Assembly (NCBI RefSeq): GCF_019645815.1
Contig: NZ_CP080997.1
Coordinates: 2,794,880 to 2,858,879 of the forward strand
Length of the DNA stretch: 64,000 nt
Origin: Mycolicibacter heraklionensis
GTDB taxonomy: Bacteria > Actinomycetota > Actinomycetes > Mycobacteriales > Mycobacteriaceae
Direction: 5' to 3'
This document shows, piece by piece, positions 1 to 9,966 of this stretch. Below the pieces are notes generated by a model. It was given only the letters and a program-made list of their open reading frames with translations. It made no database searches and was not told where the DNA came from. The first letter of the stretch is position 1. Each line of letters starts with the position of its first letter. The position numbers and the translations under genes are program-made.

Positions 1-504
1 GGCCGGATGGGACGCCGCGCCGTGGGCACGGCGGTGGACTTCGGGATGGGACCGGACATTCATGCCATTGACTTCGCACCTCGCGGCGTGTCGGGCGTGT
101 CGAGGGCGGCTTCGGCCACCTACCGGGGGATCCATCGCGACGAACGCCGGCGCCGGCTTGATCCATCGGCCACCCGGGGACCACGTCCGGGAGGGGGTTT
201 GGCGACCGAATTCGCATGCCAGCCTCTCGCGGACCCCGCCATTCGCTGGCAGCTGAATACCCCGTAAGCCCGCAGCCCGTTATTGCTATGCGAAGGCGTA
301 AGTGGCGCAGCAAGAACCCGAAAAACCGGGAACCCGATGGACTAACAGCAACAATTCAGGGAGTTTTTACACTTAAACGGCCGAAGTCGTGGGTTGGCTA
401 CCTAATGTTCCGGCCAGGTGGGTGGTCCACCCGGGGGTGTTTATGGGGGGTATGACTATGAACATTTCCGCTGAATACCGTTTCGGTAGAGAAAGTGGGA
501 ATTC
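1..504. other. Left-edge region without a supported gene
   Basis: Short open frames exist here, but none has a recognisable product, a convincing ribosome site or a conserved motif. From about 280 onward the composition becomes more AT-rich and probably holds the promoter of the gene starting at 505. A small inverted repeat (GGGTGG, one base, CCACCC) lies at 420-432 and could be an operator. Confidence 0.5.
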
Positions 505-945
505 ATGACAATGACAATGACGACAGTTGGCCGTGCTGGCCGGTGGGCTCTTGCAACGGCCGCGGTGTTGACCCTCGGCGCTTTTGGGATTGGCGCAGCC
601 AGCGCCGAACCCAATGACGGAATCACCGGTGGCGCCGGCAACAACGGCGGCGTGAATGTGAATATGGGGCCGTTCGGCGGCGGCATGAATGTCGGCAGAA
701 ACGGCGGCTTCAACTTCGGCCCCAACGGAATCGGCGCCGGCGGCGGACAGAACAACAACGCCAACGTCAACATGGGGCCCTTCGGCGGCGGCATGAATGT
801 CGGCAGAAACGGCGGCTTCAACTTCGGCCCCAACGGAATCGGCGCCGGCGGCGGACAGAACAACAACGCCAACGTCAACATGGGGCCCTTCGGCGGCGGT
901 TACAGCACGAACGCCGGTGGCGGAGTCAACTTCGGCGGCCGGTAG
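505..945 (+). CDS. Exported Gly/Asn-rich tandem-repeat protein
   Basis: The 146-residue product begins with a basic stretch and a hydrophobic segment ending in an Ala-x-Ala type signal peptidase I site (about residues 31-34, before EPND). The mature part is almost entirely Gly, Asn, Phe and Met, built from two 36-residue repeats and a partial third, each containing NVNMGPFGGG. ATG codons occur at 505, 511 and 517; 505 is chosen because a purine-rich GAAAGTGGGA precedes it closely. It lacks a PE domain, so it is not a PE_PGRS protein despite its composition. It probably acts at the cell surface or outside the cell; the function is unknown. A strong hairpin follows. Confidence 0.75.
   Translation: MTMTMTTVGRAGRWALATAAVLTLGAFGIGAASAEPNDGITGGAGNNGGVNVNMGPFGGGMNVGRNGGFNFGPNGIGAGGGQNNNANVNMGPFGGGMNVGRNGGFNFGPNGIGAGGGQNNNANVNMGPFGGGYSTNAGGGVNFGGR
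655..900 (+). repeat. 108-bp in-frame tandem repeat
   Basis: Units run 655-762 and 763-870, with a partial third unit from 871 to about 900. Units one and two are nearly identical at the nucleotide level, including third codon positions; the few differences are at the start of unit one. This points to a recent duplication and possible length variation between strains. Confidence 0.9.
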
Positions 946-954
946 CTGACAATC

Positions 955-1001
955 CAGGGCCTGCGGCGGCGCCCCCCGAACGGGCGCCCCCGCAGGCCCT
1001 G
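955..1001. terminator. Bidirectional hairpin terminator
   Basis: A 12-bp perfect stem pairs 955-966 (CAGGGCCTGCGG) with 990-1001, with further GC pairing inside. It sits between the convergent Gly-rich gene (ends 945) and pyrF (ends 1031). There is no clear U-tract, as is common in mycobacteria. Confidence 0.65.
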
Positions 1002-1030
1002 GTGCGTCGAGCCTCGCTGGGTCTCCGGAG

Positions 1031-1864
1031 CTATCCCGCAGCCAAGTAGGCCACGGCGTCCCGCAACCGTTCGGCCGCGGCACGCAGCGCGCCAGTCTGC
1101 GGGCCGACACGCAGCACCTCCCGCGAGACTGCCGGCAGCAAAGTGCCCTTGGCGGCCCCTCCCAGCCCGGCAAGGGCCTCTGGGCGTCCGCCCTGGGCCC
1201 CAACGCCCGGCACCAGCACCGGACCGCCCAGTGCGCTCAGATCGGGCACCTCGCGCAGCGTGGCGCCCACCACGACCCCGACTGAGCCCAGTCCCGCCAC
1301 GCTCTCGGCCCGATTCGCTGCCGCGGCCGCGTCGACGACCGCCTGAGCCACCGTGCGGCCGTCCTCGCCCTGGGCTCGCTGCACGCTCGCCCCCTCCGGG
1401 TTGGAGGTGGCCGCCAGCACGAAGACACCCCGCCCATGGGCCGCCGCGGTCTCCAGCAGCGGCTGCAGTGACCCGAAACCCAGGTAGGGCGAGGCCGTCA
1501 CCGCATCGGCGGCCAGCGGCGACTCGCCCGCCCAGGCGGTTGCGTAGGCGGCCATGGTCGAGCCGATGTCACCGCGCTTGGCGTCGGCCAGCACCAGCAC
1601 ACCGGCCTCGCGCAGCGCCGCGATGGTGCGCTCCAGCACGACGAACCCGGCCGACCCGTACGCCTCGAAGAACGCCACCTGCGGCTTGACAACCGCGAAC
1701 CCGGCGAACGCCGTCACGCAGGTCTCGCTGAACGCCGCCAGCCCGTCCGGCGTGGCGGGCAGGCCCCACGAGGCCAGCAATTCGGGGTGCGGGTCGATGC
1801 CCAGGCACAGCGGCCCGCGGGCCGCCGTCGCCTCGGCCAGCCGTGCACCGAACCCCGGTATCAC
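1031..1864 (-). CDS. pyrF: Orotidine 5'-phosphate decarboxylase, PyrF type 2
   Basis: This enzyme makes UMP from OMP, the last step of de novo UMP synthesis in the cytoplasm. The 277-residue protein carries the catalytic ADAKRGD motif and the phosphate-binding [10 protein letters not shown] segment, and reads like M. tuberculosis PyrF. The start is a GTG at 1864-1862 overlapping the last base of the carB stop codon, so translation is probably coupled. The frame stays open further upstream inside carB, but that extension matches nothing. It is the last gene of the pyr operon. Confidence 0.95.
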   Translation of the reverse strand: MIPGFGARLAEATAARGPLCLGIDPHPELLASWGLPATPDGLAAFSETCVTAFAGFAVVKPQVAFFEAYGSAGFVVLERTIAALREAGVLVLADAKRGDIGSTMAAYATAWAGESPLAADAVTASPYLGFGSLQPLLETAAAHGRGVFVLAATSNPEGASVQRAQGEDGRTVAQAVVDAAAAANRAESVAGLGSVGVVVGATLREVPDLSALGGPVLVPGVGAQGGRPEALAGLGGAAKGTLLPAVSREVLRVGPQTGALRAAAERLRDAVAYLAAG

Positions 1865-4800
1865 TACTGCCCGCCGAGGGTGCTGTGCAGCTCCTGCAGG
1901 GAACGCACCCCGATATCGCCCCGGATGCCGGCCTCGATGCCCTGCACCGCCGCGGCCGCACCTTGAACCGTGGTGATGCACGGGATGTTCACACCGACCG
2001 CGGCAGAGCGGATCTCATAGCCGTCCACCCGAGGACCGGAGTTTCCGTACGGGGTGTTGATCACCAGATCCACCTCACCGGCCCGGATCGCGTCCACCGC
2101 GGACAGGACCGGCCGGTCGGGACTGGGCTCCTCGAAGTTCTTGCGCACCACATCGCACGGAATCCCGTTGCGGCGCAGCATCTCCGCGGTGCCCTCGGTG
2201 GCCAGAACCCGGAAGCCCAAGTCGGCGAGCCGTTTGACCGGAAACACCAGGGAACGCTTGTCGTGGTTGGCCACCGACACGAAGACCGTGCCCTGGGCGG
2301 GCAGCGATCCATAGGCCGCGGTCTGGCTCTTGGCGAACGCGGTGCCGAAGTCGCGGTCGATGCCCATCACCTCACCGGTGGACTTCATCTCCGGGCCGAG
2401 CAACGAGTCGATGCCGGAGCCGTCCGCGCGACGGAACCGGTGGAACGGCAACACGGCCTCCTTGACCGCGATGGGGGCGTTCTGGCCGACGGTGGCGCCG
2501 TCCCCGGTGGCCGCCAACAGGCCCTCAGACCGCAGTTCGGCGATGGTGGCGCCCAGCATGACGCGCGCGCAGGCCTTGGCCAGCGGTACCGCGGTGGCCT
2601 TGGACACGAACGGGACGGTGCGGCTGGCCCGCGGATTGGCCTCCAGGACGTAGAGCACGTCGTCCTTGAGGGCGAACTGAACGTTGAGCAGCCCCACCAC
2701 CCCGACACCGTGGGCGATCGCCTCGGTGGCACGACGCACCTTTTCGATGTCGCTGCGCCCCAGCGTCACCGGCGGCAGCGCGCACGCCGAGTCACCGGAG
2801 TGGATGCCGGCTTCCTCGATGTGCTCCATGATGCCGCCGATGTAGACCTCGGTGCCGTCGCACAGCGCGTCGACGTCGATCTCGATGGCGTCTTCCAGGA
2901 ACCGGTCGACCAGCACCGGGTGCTCCGGTGACAGCTGGGTGGCCCGGGTGATGTAGCCCTGCAGGGTCTCTTCGTCGTAGACGATCTCCATGCCCCGCCC
3001 GCCCAGCACGTACGACGGGCGCACCAGGACCGGGTAACCGATGTCGGCGGCGATCCGCTTGGCCTGCTCGAACGTCGTCGCGGTGCCGTAGCGCGGCGCC
3101 GGCAGCCCGGCGGTGGTCAGCACGTCACCGAACGCACCGCGGTCCTCGGCCAGATCGATGGCTTCCGGGCTGGTTCCGACGATCGGCACCCCGGCGTCGG
3201 CCAGCCGCTGGGCCAGCCGCAGCGGGGTCTGCCCGCCCAGCTGCACGATCACCCCGACCACCCCGGGGCCGCCCTGCCCGGACTGCTGTTCGGCGTAGTA
3301 CACCTCGAGCACGTCCTCGAACGTCAACGGTTCGAAGTAGAGCCGGTCGGCGGTGTCGTAGTCGGTGGACACCGTCTCCGGGTTGCAGTTGACCATCACC
3401 GTCTCGAACCCGGCCTGGCTCAAGGTGATCGCGGCATGCACGCAGCTGTAGTCGAACTCGATGCCCTGACCGATCCGGTTGGGCCCCGAACCCAGGATGA
3501 GCACCTTGGGTTTGGTGTCCTGCGCGGCCACCTCGGTCTCGGCGGCGGGGTCGAGCTCGAAAGTGCTGTAGTGGTACGGCGTCTTGGACTCGAACTCCGC
3601 GGCACAGGTGTCGACGGTCTTGAACACCGGGTGGATGCCCAGCCGGTTCCGCAACAGCCGCACCCCGTCCTCGCCGGCCAGTTCCGGGCGCAGTACAGCT
3701 ATCTGATGATCCGACAGGCCGCTGTACTTGCAGCGCCGAAGCAGGTCCGCGTCGAGCACCGGGGTGTCGACGACCTCGGTGCGCAGCGCCACCAGGCCGT
3801 TGATCTGCTCGACGAACCACGGGTCCACCCCGGAGGCCTCGGCAACCTGTTCCACGGTGGCGCCCAGCCGCAGTGCCAGCTCGATGTCGTAGAGCCGGCC
3901 CTCGGTGGGCGTGCGCAGCCGCTCCAGGGCGGCGGCGGGCGAGTCTTCCTCGGGGTCGGGTTTGGTCCAGAACCCGGCGCGATCGGTCTCCAGCGAGCGC
4001 ATCACCTTGCCGAGCGACTCGATGAAGTTGCGGCCCAACGACATCGCTTCGCCCACCGATTTCATGGTGGTGGTCAGCCGCGGGTCGGCGCCGGGGAACT
4101 TCTCGAACGCGAAGCGCGGTGCTTTGACCACGACGTAGTCCAGCGCCGGCTCGAAACAGGCCGGGGTCTCTTTGGTGATGTCGTTGATGATCTCGTCGAG
4201 GGTGTAGCCGATCGCGAGCTTGGCGGCGATCTTGGCGATCGGGAAGCCGGTGGCCTTCGAGGCCAGCGCACTCGATCGCGACACCCGCGGGTTCATCTCG
4301 ATCACGATGAGCCGGCCGTCATGCGGATTGACCGCGAACTGGATGTTGCAGCCGCCGGTGTCCACCCCGACCTCGCGCAGGATCGCGATCCCCAGATCAC
4401 GCATCCGCTGGTATTCCCGGTCGGTCAGCGTCATGGCCGGTGCGACGGTCACCGAGTCACCGGTGTGCACGCCCATCGGGTCGACGTTCTCGATCGAGCA
4501 GACCACCACGACGTTGTCGTTGCCGTCGCGCATCAGCTCGAGTTCGAATTCCTTCCACCCGTAGATGGATTCCTCGATCAGGACATTGGCCGTCGGCGAG
4601 GCGGCCAGTCCGTCGCCGGCCATCCGCTCGACCTCGTCGAGGCTGGCCGCCAGACCGGAGCCCAGGCCGCCCATGGTGAAGGAGGGCCGAACGACGACCG
4701 GTAACCCGAGTTCGGCGACGGTCTCGGTGACCTCGGCCATGGTGTAGCAGACCCGGGAACGGGCCGACTCGCCGCCGACTTTGGCGACGATGTCCTTGAA

Positions 4801-5208
4801 CTGCTGGCGGTCCTCGCCGCGCTGGATGGCCTCGAAGTCGGCGCCGATCAGCTCGACGCCGTAGCGCTCCAGCACCCCGTGCTCATGCAGGGCCACCGCG
4901 GTGTTGAGCGCGGTCTGCCCGCCCAGGGTGGCCAGCAGGGCGTCGACCTTGTTGCCCCGCTCGGCCTGCTGGGCCAGGACCTTTTCGACGAACTCCCAGG
5001 TGATCGGCTCGACGTAGGTGTTGTCGGCGTACTCGGGGTCGGTCATGATGGTGGCCGGGTTGGAGTTGACCAGGCTGACCTGCAGGCCCTCGGCCTTGAG
5101 CACCCGGCAGGCCTGGGTTCCGGAGTAGTCGAACTCACAGGCCTGGCCGATCACGATCGGCCCGGAGCCGATCACCAGAACATGGCGCAGGTCGGTACGG
5201 CGCGGCAC
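1864..5208 (-). CDS. carB: Carbamoyl-phosphate synthase large subunit
   Basis: This subunit makes carbamoyl phosphate from bicarbonate, ammonia (supplied by CarA) and two ATP. The 1114-residue protein has the usual two ATP-grasp halves, each opening with a dinucleotide-like motif ([13 protein letters not shown] near residue 10 and [13 protein letters not shown] near 560), and a C-terminal MGS-like domain. The GTG start at 5208 is chosen because GAGGAGAG lies just upstream and the protein then begins PRRTDLRHV, as in M. tuberculosis. Unlike the other pyr junctions, which overlap, it is separated from carA by 91 bp that contain a dispersed inverted repeat. Confidence 0.97.
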   Translation of the reverse strand: MPRRTDLRHVLVIGSGPIVIGQACEFDYSGTQACRVLKAEGLQVSLVNSNPATIMTDPEYADNTYVEPITWEFVEKVLAQQAERGNKVDALLATLGGQTALNTAVALHEHGVLERYGVELIGADFEAIQRGEDRQQFKDIVAKVGGESARSRVCYTMAEVTETVAELGLPVVVRPSFTMGGLGSGLAASLDEVERMAGDGLAASPTANVLIEESIYGWKEFELELMRDGNDNVVVVCSIENVDPMGVHTGDSVTVAPAMTLTDREYQRMRDLGIAILREVGVDTGGCNIQFAVNPHDGRLIVIEMNPRVSRSSALASKATGFPIAKIAAKLAIGYTLDEIINDITKETPACFEPALDYVVVKAPRFAFEKFPGADPRLTTTMKSVGEAMSLGRNFIESLGKVMRSLETDRAGFWTKPDPEEDSPAAALERLRTPTEGRLYDIELALRLGATVEQVAEASGVDPWFVEQINGLVALRTEVVDTPVLDADLLRRCKYSGLSDHQIAVLRPELAGEDGVRLLRNRLGIHPVFKTVDTCAAEFESKTPYHYSTFELDPAAETEVAAQDTKPKVLILGSGPNRIGQGIEFDYSCVHAAITLSQAGFETVMVNCNPETVSTDYDTADRLYFEPLTFEDVLEVYYAEQQSGQGGPGVVGVIVQLGGQTPLRLAQRLADAGVPIVGTSPEAIDLAEDRGAFGDVLTTAGLPAPRYGTATTFEQAKRIAADIGYPVLVRPSYVLGGRGMEIVYDEETLQGYITRATQLSPEHPVLVDRFLEDAIEIDVDALCDGTEVYIGGIMEHIEEAGIHSGDSACALPPVTLGRSDIEKVRRATEAIAHGVGVVGLLNVQFALKDDVLYVLEANPRASRTVPFVSKATAVPLAKACARVMLGATIAELRSEGLLAATGDGATVGQNAPIAVKEAVLPFHRFRRADGSGIDSLLGPEMKSTGEVMGIDRDFGTAFAKSQTAAYGSLPAQGTVFVSVANHDKRSLVFPVKRLADLGFRVLATEGTAEMLRRNGIPCDVVRKNFEEPSPDRPVLSAVDAIRAGEVDLVINTPYGNSGPRVDGYEIRSAAVGVNIPCITTVQGAAAAVQGIEAGIRGDIGVRSLQELHSTLGGQ

Positions 5209-5226
5209 TAGCTCTCTCCTCGTGTT

Positions 5227-5292
5227 GCGCGAGCGTGCGCAGATGTGCGCTCGCCCGCGGCGTGTCGTGTGCAAACACGCACACTCGCGGCA
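5227..5292. repeat. Dispersed inverted repeat, copy A (inside pyr operon)
   Basis: The ends GCGCGAGCGTGCGC and CGCACACTCGCGG are near-complementary, with a GGCGTGTCG core. The same ends recur at 9876-9939 and 59533-59597, and partly at 11211-11270. This copy fills the carA-carB gap; the transcript would form a long imperfect hairpin here. Confidence 0.75.
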
Positions 5293-5299
5293 ATGTTGT

Positions 5300-6421
5300 T
5301 CACTGCCCGGTCTCCATCAGGTCGACGAACTGGTCGAACAGGTATTCCGCGTCGTGCGGTCCGGCCGCGGCCTCGGGGTGGTACTGCACCGAGAACGCCC
5401 GGCCGTTGGCGAGCTTGACGCCCTCGACCACGCCGTCGTTGGCGCAGGTGTGGCTGACCACCGCCGGACCGAAGTCGGTGTCAAAGCGCTGGCCCGCTTC
5501 GCCTTCGAGTGCGAATCCGTGATTCTGCGCGGTCACCGCCACCCGGCCGGTGGCGTGGTCGATCACCGGGATGTTGATGCCGCGGTGGCCGAACGTCATC
5601 TTGTAGGTGTTCAGCCCCAGCGCACGCCCCAGGATCTGGTTGCCGAAACAGATTCCGAACAGCGGGATTCCGGCGCCGAGCACCTCGCGAGTCAACGCCA
5701 CCATCGCCGCTGCGGTGGCCGGGTCCCCGGGTCCGTTGGACAGGAACACCCCGTCGGGCTTCAACTCGGCGATCTGCGCGAAATCCACCGATGACGGCAG
5801 CACGTGGCTGCGGATTCCGCGGCGGGCGAAGTTGCGTGGCGTGTTGGTCTTGATACCCAGGTCCAGCGCGGCGATGGTGAACCGGTGGGCCCCCTCGGGT
5901 TCCACCACGTATTCCGCGTCAGTGCTGACCTGCCCGGCCAGGTCGGCGCCGAGCATCGACGGCTGCTCGCGGACCCGGGTCACCAACTCCTCCGGTGATG
6001 CCAGCGCGTCACCGGAGAACACCCCGGCCTTCATCGAGCCGTGATTGCGCAGGTGGCGCACCACGGTGCGGGTGTCAACACCGGCGATACCGACGATCCC
6101 CTGACGGACCAGCTCGTCGTCGAGCGTGCCGGTGGCCCGCCAGTTCGACGCCCGCGGCGACGGGTCGCGCACCACATAGCCAGCCACCCAGATCTTTTCG
6201 TCGCGGCTCTCGCCGTCCTCGCGATTCCAGCCGGTGTTGCCGATCTGCGGGGCGGTGGCCACCACGATCTGCCGGTGGTAACTGGGGTCGGTCAGGGTCT
6301 CCTGGTAGCCGGACATCCCGGTGGAGAACACCGCCTCACCCAGGGTCTGTCCGAGGGCCCCGAACGGTGTTCCGGTGAACGTCCGGCCGTCCTCGAGAAC
6401 CAGCACCGCACGCGCGTTCAT
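5300..6421 (-). CDS. carA: Carbamoyl-phosphate synthase small (glutaminase) subunit
   Basis: It hydrolyses glutamine and passes ammonia to CarB. The 373-residue protein has the N-terminal CPSase small-chain domain followed by a class I glutamine amidotransferase domain. The nucleophile Cys lies in GICFGNQ and the His-Glu pair in QYHPEA. The ATG at 6421 overlaps the upstream stop in ATGA, indicating coupled translation. The open frame runs further upstream but in the wrong frame for the neighbouring gene. Confidence 0.97.
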   Translation of the reverse strand: MNARAVLVLEDGRTFTGTPFGALGQTLGEAVFSTGMSGYQETLTDPSYHRQIVVATAPQIGNTGWNREDGESRDEKIWVAGYVVRDPSPRASNWRATGTLDDELVRQGIVGIAGVDTRTVVRHLRNHGSMKAGVFSGDALASPEELVTRVREQPSMLGADLAGQVSTDAEYVVEPEGAHRFTIAALDLGIKTNTPRNFARRGIRSHVLPSSVDFAQIAELKPDGVFLSNGPGDPATAAAMVALTREVLGAGIPLFGICFGNQILGRALGLNTYKMTFGHRGINIPVIDHATGRVAVTAQNHGFALEGEAGQRFDTDFGPAVVSHTCANDGVVEGVKLANGRAFSVQYHPEAAAGPHDAEYLFDQFVDLMETGQ

Positions 6422-6936
6422 CTGTCGTCTTCCTCTTCTTCTAACCAGCGGCTGTGCTCGGCGCGGTCGTCCGCGCGGAAGCCGGTGTCTATCTCGGTGC
6501 CCGACGGCAGTCGCCATCGGATGGCCAGCACTCCGTTCTGATTTCGGGTCGGGATGGCACGCCCGGCGATGCCGCGTTCGGCGCGAACCGCGATCACCGC
6601 CTCCTGAGGAATCCAGATCGGCCGGGCGCCGCTGCGCTGCACCATGATTCCCTCGGGGTAGCGGGTCAGCACCGCTTTGGTCCGATAGCCCAGGTCGCCG
6701 ACCACCACCCGGTCGTTCCACTTCGGGGCCAGCGTGCAACCCAGGTACTGCCCGCGGGTGGCCTCCACGGTGGGCGAACCCACCGTGTCGGGCACTGTCG
6801 GCAGCGTGCCGATCAGCGCGTCCTGCAGCTGGCCGCGGCGGCGCCAGCCGCGCATCATCAGCCGGATCACCACGCCGATCAGCACCGCCAGCAGAAAAGC
6901 GAAGACCAGCGAGCCGATCAACGTGGGGGTGTTCAT
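6418..6936 (-). CDS. Conserved membrane-anchored protein of the pyr operon (Rv1382-like)
   Basis: The 172-residue protein has one N-terminal membrane helix (about residues 7-27), a basic stop-transfer stretch (RGWRRRG), and a soluble C-terminal part rich in beta-type sequence that ends in an acidic run (EEEEDD). The same kind of gene sits between pyrC and carA in M. tuberculosis (Rv1382). It overlaps both neighbours by ATGA, so it is co-translated with the pyrimidine enzymes. No catalytic motif is visible and its role in pyrimidine synthesis is unknown. Confidence 0.85.
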   Translation of the reverse strand: MNTPTLIGSLVFAFLLAVLIGVVIRLMMRGWRRRGQLQDALIGTLPTVPDTVGSPTVEATRGQYLGCTLAPKWNDRVVVGDLGYRTKAVLTRYPEGIMVQRSGARPIWIPQEAVIAVRAERGIAGRAIPTRNQNGVLAIRWRLPSGTEIDTGFRADDRAEHSRWLEEEEDDR

Positions 6937-8225
6937 GCCGGACTCTTCCCGTCCCGGGCGGTGATCCGACCACGCAGCAGGGTCGCGGTGACGGTCGCCG
7001 GCAGCGTCATCTCCTCATAGGGGGTGTTGTCCGAGCGGCTGGCCAGCTGCCCGCCGGTGACCACCCAGGTCGTGTCGGGATCGACCACGGTCAGGTTGGC
7101 CGGCTCGCCCACCTCCAGCGGGCGGCCCTGATCGGGCAGACCGACGATCTGCGCCGGCCGCTCGCTCATCACGCGGGCCACGTCGCGCCAGGTCAGCAGG
7201 CCGGTCTGCACCATCGTGGCCACCACCACCGACAGTGCGGTCTGCAGGCCGAGCATCCCGGGCCGGGCGGCGGCGAACTCGCAGGTCTTCTCGTGTTCGG
7301 CGTGCGGGGCGTGGTCGGTGGCCACGCAGTCGATGACACCGTCGGCCAATGCCTGGCGCAGCGCCTGCGCGTCGGACGCCTCCCGCAGCGGCGGGTTGAC
7401 CCGGTTGCGGCCGTCGTAGCCGGCGAGCCGGCTGTCGTCGAGCATCAGGTGGTGCGGGGTGACCTCGGCGGTGACCGAGATCCCTTGCTCTTTAGCCCAT
7501 TTGAGGAGTTCGACCGTTCCGGCCGTGGACGCATGGCAGATGTGCAGGCGGGCGCCCGCGTCGCGGGCCAGCAGGACGTCCCGGGCCACGATCGACTCTT
7601 CGGCGGCGCGCGGCCAGCCGGCCAGGCCCAGCCGGGCGGCGTTGGGCCCCTCGTGGGCGACCGACCCGACGGTCAGCCGCGGCTCCTCGGCGTGCTGGGC
7701 GATCAACACCCCCAGGCCGGTGGCGTACTCCAGCGCGCGACGCATCACCAGGGGGTGGTCCACACAGACACCGTCGTCGGAGAACATCCGAACGCCCGCG
7801 GTACCGGCGGCCATCATGCCCATCTCGGTCAGCTGGGTGCCGCCCAATCCGACGGTGACCGCGCCGACCGGGTGCACGTCGACCAGGCCGATCTGCTGTC
7901 CGCGCTGCCAGACATGGTCGGTGACCACCGGGGAGTCGGCGACGGGATCGGTGTTGGCCATCGCGAACACCGCGGTGTAGCCGCCCAGAGCCGCTGCCGC
8001 CGAGCCGGTTTCGATGTCCTCGGCGTATTCGCGTCCCGGTTCACGCAGATGGGTGTGCAGGTCGACAAAGCCCGGCAACAACACCTGCCCGGGCGCGTCG
8101 ACGATCTCGCAGTCGTCCGGGACGGACAGGCCCGCACCGATCTGGGCGATCTGGCCGCCCTGTACCAGGACATCGACCTGGTCGCCTTCGCCGTAACACC
8201 GCACTCCGCGAATCAGCACGCTCAC
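6933..8225 (-). CDS. pyrC: Dihydroorotase, class I
   Basis: It cyclises carbamoyl aspartate to dihydroorotate. The 430-residue protein has the zinc-binding DLHTHLREP motif, metal-ligand histidines in QHAEE and HICHAS, and the catalytic Asp in [11 protein letters not shown] start at 8225 overlaps the pyrB stop (GTGA); a second in-frame GTG two codons later is possible. The stop overlaps the start of the next gene. It is a standard amidohydrolase-fold enzyme in the cytoplasm. Confidence 0.96.
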   Translation of the reverse strand: MSVLIRGVRCYGEGDQVDVLVQGGQIAQIGAGLSVPDDCEIVDAPGQVLLPGFVDLHTHLREPGREYAEDIETGSAAAALGGYTAVFAMANTDPVADSPVVTDHVWQRGQQIGLVDVHPVGAVTVGLGGTQLTEMGMMAAGTAGVRMFSDDGVCVDHPLVMRRALEYATGLGVLIAQHAEEPRLTVGSVAHEGPNAARLGLAGWPRAAEESIVARDVLLARDAGARLHICHASTAGTVELLKWAKEQGISVTAEVTPHHLMLDDSRLAGYDGRNRVNPPLREASDAQALRQALADGVIDCVATDHAPHAEHEKTCEFAAARPGMLGLQTALSVVVATMVQTGLLTWRDVARVMSERPAQIVGLPDQGRPLEVGEPANLTVVDPDTTWVVTGGQLASRSDNTPYEEMTLPATVTATLLRGRITARDGKSPA

Positions 8226-9211
8226 AGCGCTGCTTCCTCTCCCGCCGACCCCGAATCCGTCGCCGGCCCCGCGGACTCGCTACCCACCAGCAGATGGAAC
8301 AGCACCGCCATGCGCACATGTACCCCGTTGGAAACCTGTTGCAGCACCGCGGATTGAGACGAGTCCGCCACCGACGAGGAGATCTCCATGCCGCGCAACA
8401 TCGGGCCCGGATGCAGCACCACCGCGTGGTCGGCCAGCATCGCCCGGCGCTTCTCGCTCAGCCCGTAGCGCACCGAGTACTCCCGCGTCGACGGGAAGAA
8501 CCCGCCGGTCATCCGTTCGGCCTGCACCCGCAACATCAGGACCGCATCGGCGGCCGGCAGCTCGGCGTCGAAGTCATGCGAGACCGTCACCGGCCACTCG
8601 GCGACCCCGACCGGCAGCAGGGTCGGCGGCGCCACCAGCACCACCTCGGCGCCCAGCGTCGCCAGCAGGCTCACGTTGGAGCGGGCCACCCGGCTGTGCA
8701 CGATGTCGCCGACGATGACGACGCGGCGGCCCTCGATGCCGCCCAGGCGCTGCCGCAGCGTCAGCGCGTCCAGCAACGCCTGGGTGGGGTGCTCGTGGGT
8801 ACCGTCACCGGCGTTGATCACCGACGGGCCGGTCGCATCGGCGGCACCGGTCCACTCCGAGAGCAGGTGCGCCGCGCCCGACGACGGGTGGCGGATGATC
8901 AGCGCGTCGGCACCGGCGGCCCGCAACGTCAGCGCGGTGTCGCGCAGCGACTCGCCCTTGCTGACCGAAGATCCCGACGCGGACACATTGATCACGTCGG
9001 CGCTCATCCACTTGCCGGCCACCTCGAACGACACCCGGGTCCGGGTGGAGTTCTCGTAGAACATCGTGATCACGGTGCGCCCGCGCAGAGTGGGCAGCTT
9101 TTTGACCTCGCGCCCCACCAGCGCCTGAGCGAAGCGGTCGGCGTCGTCGAGGATCGCGGTGGCCTCATCACGGCTCAAGTCGCCGGCCGCCAGCAGATGC
9201 CTGGTGCTCAT
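8222..9211 (-). CDS. pyrB: Aspartate carbamoyltransferase catalytic subunit
   Basis: It joins carbamoyl phosphate and aspartate, the committed pyrimidine step. The 329-residue protein shows the carbamoyl-phosphate signature STRTRVSFE and the HPTQALLD motif. No pyrI regulatory-chain gene is nearby, so allosteric control is probably absent and regulation is through PyrR. It overlaps pyrR by ATGA at 9211-9208. Confidence 0.97.
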   Translation of the reverse strand: MSTRHLLAAGDLSRDEATAILDDADRFAQALVGREVKKLPTLRGRTVITMFYENSTRTRVSFEVAGKWMSADVINVSASGSSVSKGESLRDTALTLRAAGADALIIRHPSSGAAHLLSEWTGAADATGPSVINAGDGTHEHPTQALLDALTLRQRLGGIEGRRVVIVGDIVHSRVARSNVSLLATLGAEVVLVAPPTLLPVGVAEWPVTVSHDFDAELPAADAVLMLRVQAERMTGGFFPSTREYSVRYGLSEKRRAMLADHAVVLHPGPMLRGMEISSSVADSSQSAVLQQVSNGVHVRMAVLFHLLVGSESAGPATDSGSAGEEAAL

Positions 9212-9780
9212 CGGGTAATCACCACCTGGTCGCGACCGTCATGTTCAGCCAGCAGGACATGCACGCTTTCGCCGCGAGATGTCGGCACGTTCTTGCCGAC
9301 GTAGTCGGCGCGTATCGGCAGCTCGCGGTGGCCGCGGTCCACCAGGACGGCCAGCTGCACGATCCGGGGCCGCCCCACGTCGCGCAGCGCGTCCAGCGCC
9401 GCGCGCACCGACCGGCCCGCGAAGAGCACGTCGTCGACCAGGATCACGCACGCGTCGTCGATGCCGCCGGCTGGGATAGAGGTGGGCTCCAGGGGCCGCG
9501 GGGGCTGACGCATCAGGTCGTCGCGGTAGAGGGTGATGTCCAGTGCGCCGTGCGCGACGTCCACGCCGCAGAATTCGCTGATCTTGCCGGCCAGCCGCTG
9601 GGCCAGGGTGACGCCGCGGGTGGGGATGCCCAGCAGCACGACTCGCGGGGCGTTGGTTCTGTCGGGGTCGTCTAAAGCGGTCTTCTCGATGATCTGATGT
9701 GCGATACGAGAAACAGTGCGACCCACATCCGCCGAGGACATCAATTCCCGGTCGGTGCTGGAATTACCGGCAGCGCCCAT
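9208..9780 (-). CDS. pyrR: PyrR, uracil phosphoribosyltransferase-type pyr operon regulator
   Basis: PyrR senses UMP and binds pyr mRNA; in mycobacteria it is known to repress translation rather than attenuate transcription. The 190-residue protein has the PRTase PRPP loop [14 protein letters not shown] and a conserved LYRDDL segment. ATG 9780 gives the M. tuberculosis-like N terminus MGAAG. A strong AAGGAGG (9801-9795) lies 14 bases upstream, rather far, next to a PyrR-type hairpin. It is the first gene of the operon. Confidence 0.95.
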   Translation of the reverse strand: MGAAGNSSTDRELMSSADVGRTVSRIAHQIIEKTALDDPDRTNAPRVVLLGIPTRGVTLAQRLAGKISEFCGVDVAHGALDITLYRDDLMRQPPRPLEPTSIPAGGIDDACVILVDDVLFAGRSVRAALDALRDVGRPRIVQLAVLVDRGHRELPIRADYVGKNVPTSRGESVHVLLAEHDGRDQVVITR

Positions 9781-9794
9781 GCGAAACCGCAGGA

Positions 9795-9820
9795 CCTCCT
9801 TCTCCGCCTCGCAGGACGGA
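9795..9820 (-). promoter_or_regulatory. PyrR-binding hairpin and adjacent ribosome site
   Basis: On the minus strand the transcript reads UCCG-UCCUGCGAGG-CGGA (9820-9803). This contains the PyrR recognition core UCCNGNGAGGY inside a short stem. AAGGAGG (9801-9795) follows at once, so binding could block pyrR translation, as described for M. smegmatis. Confidence 0.75.
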
Positions 9821-9847
9821 TCGTTAAAGGATGTCGAACTGCCGCGT

Positions 9848-9856
9848 AGCCTAGCA
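9848..9856 (-). promoter_or_regulatory. Candidate extended -10 of the pyr operon
   Basis: The minus strand reads TGC-TAGGCT, an extended -10 (TGnTAnnnT). Transcription would start near 9841, giving a leader of about 60 bases that includes the PyrR hairpin. No good -35 is visible, which is not unusual for mycobacterial promoters. Confidence 0.4.
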
Positions 9857-9875
9857 TCCGCCAGCCGCTGGTCCG

Positions 9876-9939
9876 GCGCGAGTGTGCGCAGAATCGCGGT
9901 CGACCGCGGCGTGTCGACCCCGGACACGCACTCTCGGCA
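9876..9939. repeat. Dispersed inverted repeat, copy C
   Basis: GCGCGAGTGTGCGCA at the left, a GGCGTGTCG core, and GGACACGCACTCTCGGCA at the right match copies A and B. It lies in the divergent region between pyrR and the beta-lactamase-like gene, just upstream of the candidate pyr promoter. Confidence 0.7.
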
Positions 9940-9966
9940 CATGAGGCCCGCCGTTAGCCTGAGCGG

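Noticed and set aside
505..945. PE_PGRS protein
   Set aside because: It is Gly/Asn-rich, but there is no PE domain; a normal signal peptide is present instead.
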